A stretch of 64,000 nucleotides of DNA from contig JADWOT020001300.1 in assembly GCA_036345935.2 (NCBI GenBank), forward strand, positions 62,001 to 126,000. Reading direction: 5' to 3'. Shown piece after piece: positions 61,713-64,000 of the stretch (its first letter is position 1; every line of letters starts with the position of its first letter). The notes below the pieces were generated by a model. That model saw only the letters and a list, made by a program, of their open reading frames with translations, did not search any database and was not told where the DNA came from. This DNA is from Taenia hydatigena. Its lineage: Eukaryota; Platyhelminthes; Cestoda; Cyclophyllidea; Taeniidae. A program made the translations under genes and the position numbers.

Positions 61713-61870
61713 AGAAGAATGCGGGCTCAGTCCCGCCACCAGTGTTTTGTTAGCGACTACTAATCCAACCATCTTCCTGTCACTGACATCAGTGAGGATC
61801 CAGTAATATGTGACGCGATTGTATCCAACTCACCAACCATCGCTCTTTAAGCCTTCTGATTTTGTAAGCA
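61713..61870 (+). repeat. SINE-like element, copy at 61.7 kb
   Basis: A tRNA-like 3' half (a CTTCT/AGAAG hairpin, then GCGGG-CTCAGT-CCCGC as a perfect T-arm, then CACCAG) is followed by a body that aligns to the reverse complement of 17531-17690. The B-box is CTCAGTCC here and CTCGAGTC in the other copy, implying a CTCGAGTCC ancestor. That sequence is also seen at the head near 30032. Confidence 0.6.
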
Positions 61871-64000
61871 GGTAACACTTCTACCGTCGCTTCACCAACT
61901 CATCCGGCTTGTGGCTGCATGCGTGCTCGAATGAATGTGGCTATAAAGGCATGCCAAATGACAGAAGGTATGAAGCTGACCATGCGTGACATTGCCTTCT
62001 CGCTCTCATAATTGTGTCGACAGAGATGTGACCTCGAATAGGCTGATTATGGTTTGCCAGCGTTAACAGCTAACCGTAGAGACGCCTAGATTGGCAATCT
62101 CTTGTTGTTACATTGATCGATCGCTCTTTTGTATTATATCTGTTTGCTTAGTGAATTGTAGACCAATGATCACTACAAAGCATTTATACAGAATGGATTG
62201 GGGTGGATTCGATATGAGCTAGGTGCATGTTGGCAGCTCCTCGGAGGGTTTGATTGAAAGCGTAGACACAATAGCAACGTATTTGACTATTTAACAATTA
62301 ATATTTGCACTCGCGCTTTAAGCACTGCTGCAAATGGAGAAATACCTAAAATACAGTTAAAATTAACTCGAGAGAAGAAAATGTGGGTGTCAAGGTAACG
62401 TCTTACCGTTCAAAACGCTTTGGCAAATTGTGATGAGTTTTGATGGCGGATTTCTTGGCTTGTCCGCCTTCTTCTAATACTTATCTGTTCACATGTGTCA
62501 CGAAAATCTGCGCTACTGCAAATATCTGCAACGTTTTGTAGAGAGACAGCCATTGTTAAAACGCAGAGCTCATTAACAACTCACAGCGGTGACAACGAGC
62601 CAAGCACACGATAAAGAATCACCACATGGCGTAATTTCTTTATTAGTCTACCAGATACAAACTTGAATAATCTGCCACATTGCAACATTTCTTATTTGTA
62701 TAATGTGATTATGTCTTGGCAAAATAAGCGAATTTGTAATGTTCTCTGCAATTGGCAATGCTGTAGAATTCGACTTTGTGTATATGACGCTTTTGAGGGG
62801 TATAATTAAAAGCGAAATCGACTCGCTGTTTTGTAACCGCCGTACTCAGGAAGAGGTACCTGACTTTACCCTTAGTTCCACAAAATCGTTTAATAGATAC
62901 ATTATAGCTGACGAGAAATCAAAGCCCAAACCACAAAGTCTGACCAGTCATTTAGCTATTCACCCGTTTTTGCGGCTGCTTATTGAGATACGACCTCCAC
63001 AATATTGAGGATGTATAAGAGCGAATAGATTCAAATGTAGAAAAAAACACACGCGGAGTTGCAGCTTGTGACGTTTATCACTCAAATACTTGCCTTGTCT
63101 ACGCCACAATAACCAAAATTAACCACAGCTGCAGCGAGGACACAGAAGAATATTTAATGTTAGAGGATCACAAAGTGACAATGGCGACATGAGCGTTGCA
63201 TGAAGTACTAGCATTTTCCCAACGCGGTAACGCAGGCTGCGTGCGCTTAGCTGTTACACGTTCCAAGAACAGTCCACCAGGCTGCATTGATTCAACTGTC
63301 AATACTCATTCCGCATCTGTGGCCACGGAGGTGAAGTTCGCAGAAATGAAGTTGAACATTGGCCAGGCGTAAGCAAGCTCTGCAGAGTTGGAAGCAAGGA
63401 CAACTAGGCTGCAGGCACAGATTGTCACTCCTTGGGTCCCTAGATGTGGTTGACTTTACCAATCTTTAATCTCTCTGCTCATTGTGCAAAACGCTCACTC
63501 ATTCAAAATTCATTTCCACCTTTTTAATATGGCATTGATTTACGGATTCGAGCAGCAGTCCAGCTGTCCAATTTTCGTCTTTGCAGAAATCATAGACGTT
63601 TGACCCATCTACTTGGCTGACCGCTTGCTTTGAAATCTCCCTAGTTAGGGTTTCACACGTGGTTGACTTATTTGCGACCAAGACTCACACGTATATGCAT
63701 GCAGTTTTCAATGGCTAAAACTTGGTTAAAATTTGGAGTCGTTGATGTTTTTGAGGCTCGTAGAGGACAATATTTCCTAAAACTGAGTAACTGATACAAT
63801 CTCAGTCGGGCCTGGCCATTTCTAAAACTTATGCTTTCGTATGGTTTGTATACCATCTAGACTGGATGAGTCGCCAAATTCTTTGCATGAAATCGAAAAT
63901 TAGCGTGATAAGAAGTGGTGGAGCAAATTTTTTTGAAACAAATGCGTGTACAGGTTCCAATGTGTAAGAAGTACATCATGACTCCCTTTATTGATCATTT
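61871..64000. other. no gene supported in about 2.1 kb
   Basis: Frames of up to 89 codons (62739-63008 +) show no recognised domain. No repeat partner within the window was noticed. Confidence 0.35.

Noticed and set aside
1..64000. CRISPR arrays, bacterial operons, riboswitches, prophage
   Set aside because: Splicing, T-box and histone genes and repeat content show metazoan nuclear DNA; no regularly spaced direct repeats were seen.

Overview
The window is eukaryotic and almost certainly metazoan nuclear DNA. The evidence is a spliced T-box transcription-factor gene, a spliced AIMP1/EMAP-II-like gene, a histone H2B reading frame, tRNA-derived short interspersed elements, and no operon-like packing of reading frames. 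By eye it is moderately AT-rich and gene-poor, with many old repeats. A helminth or other repeat-rich invertebrate would fit, but that is inference and I cannot name the taxon. One run of 280 N (56537-56816) is an assembly gap.

Layout. 1-8.8 kb is mostly repeats: a dispersed element at 318-2510 with a diverged second copy at 24437-26585, a short tandem duplication near 3.5 kb, and a tRNA-Gln-like half at 5.06 kb. 8.8-12.0 kb (+) holds an AIMP1-like gene. Its coiled-coil exon carries two in-frame TAG codons, its two EMAP-II exons are well conserved, and the C-terminal part of the domain is missing beside a repeat. 12-34 kb holds no gene I can support, but it has a tandem duplication (23.28-23.96 kb), several SINE-like pieces and a related dispersed repeat (17.8 and 30.8 kb). 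At 34.55 kb (+) there is an intact, intronless, strongly diverged histone H2B frame. 35-46 kb shows nothing convincing except one weak splice-flanked open frame at 37.1 kb.

The best gene is at 46050-47645 (-). Four exons join in phase into a 431-residue protein: about 225 N-terminal residues of unknown function, then a divergent T-box that runs almost to the stop codon. A poly(A) signal lies 83 bases downstream. At 55.7-55.9 kb (-) there is a cysteine-rich terminal exon that may be a cystine-knot domain, possibly joined to an exon that runs into the N gap. 59-62 kb contains a tRNA-Arg-derived sequence with a complete cloverleaf and another SINE copy.

The genes look unrelated in function: a transcription factor, an aminoacyl-tRNA synthetase cofactor, a core histone and a possible secreted factor. 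The shared theme is unusual divergence or decay of otherwise conserved families.
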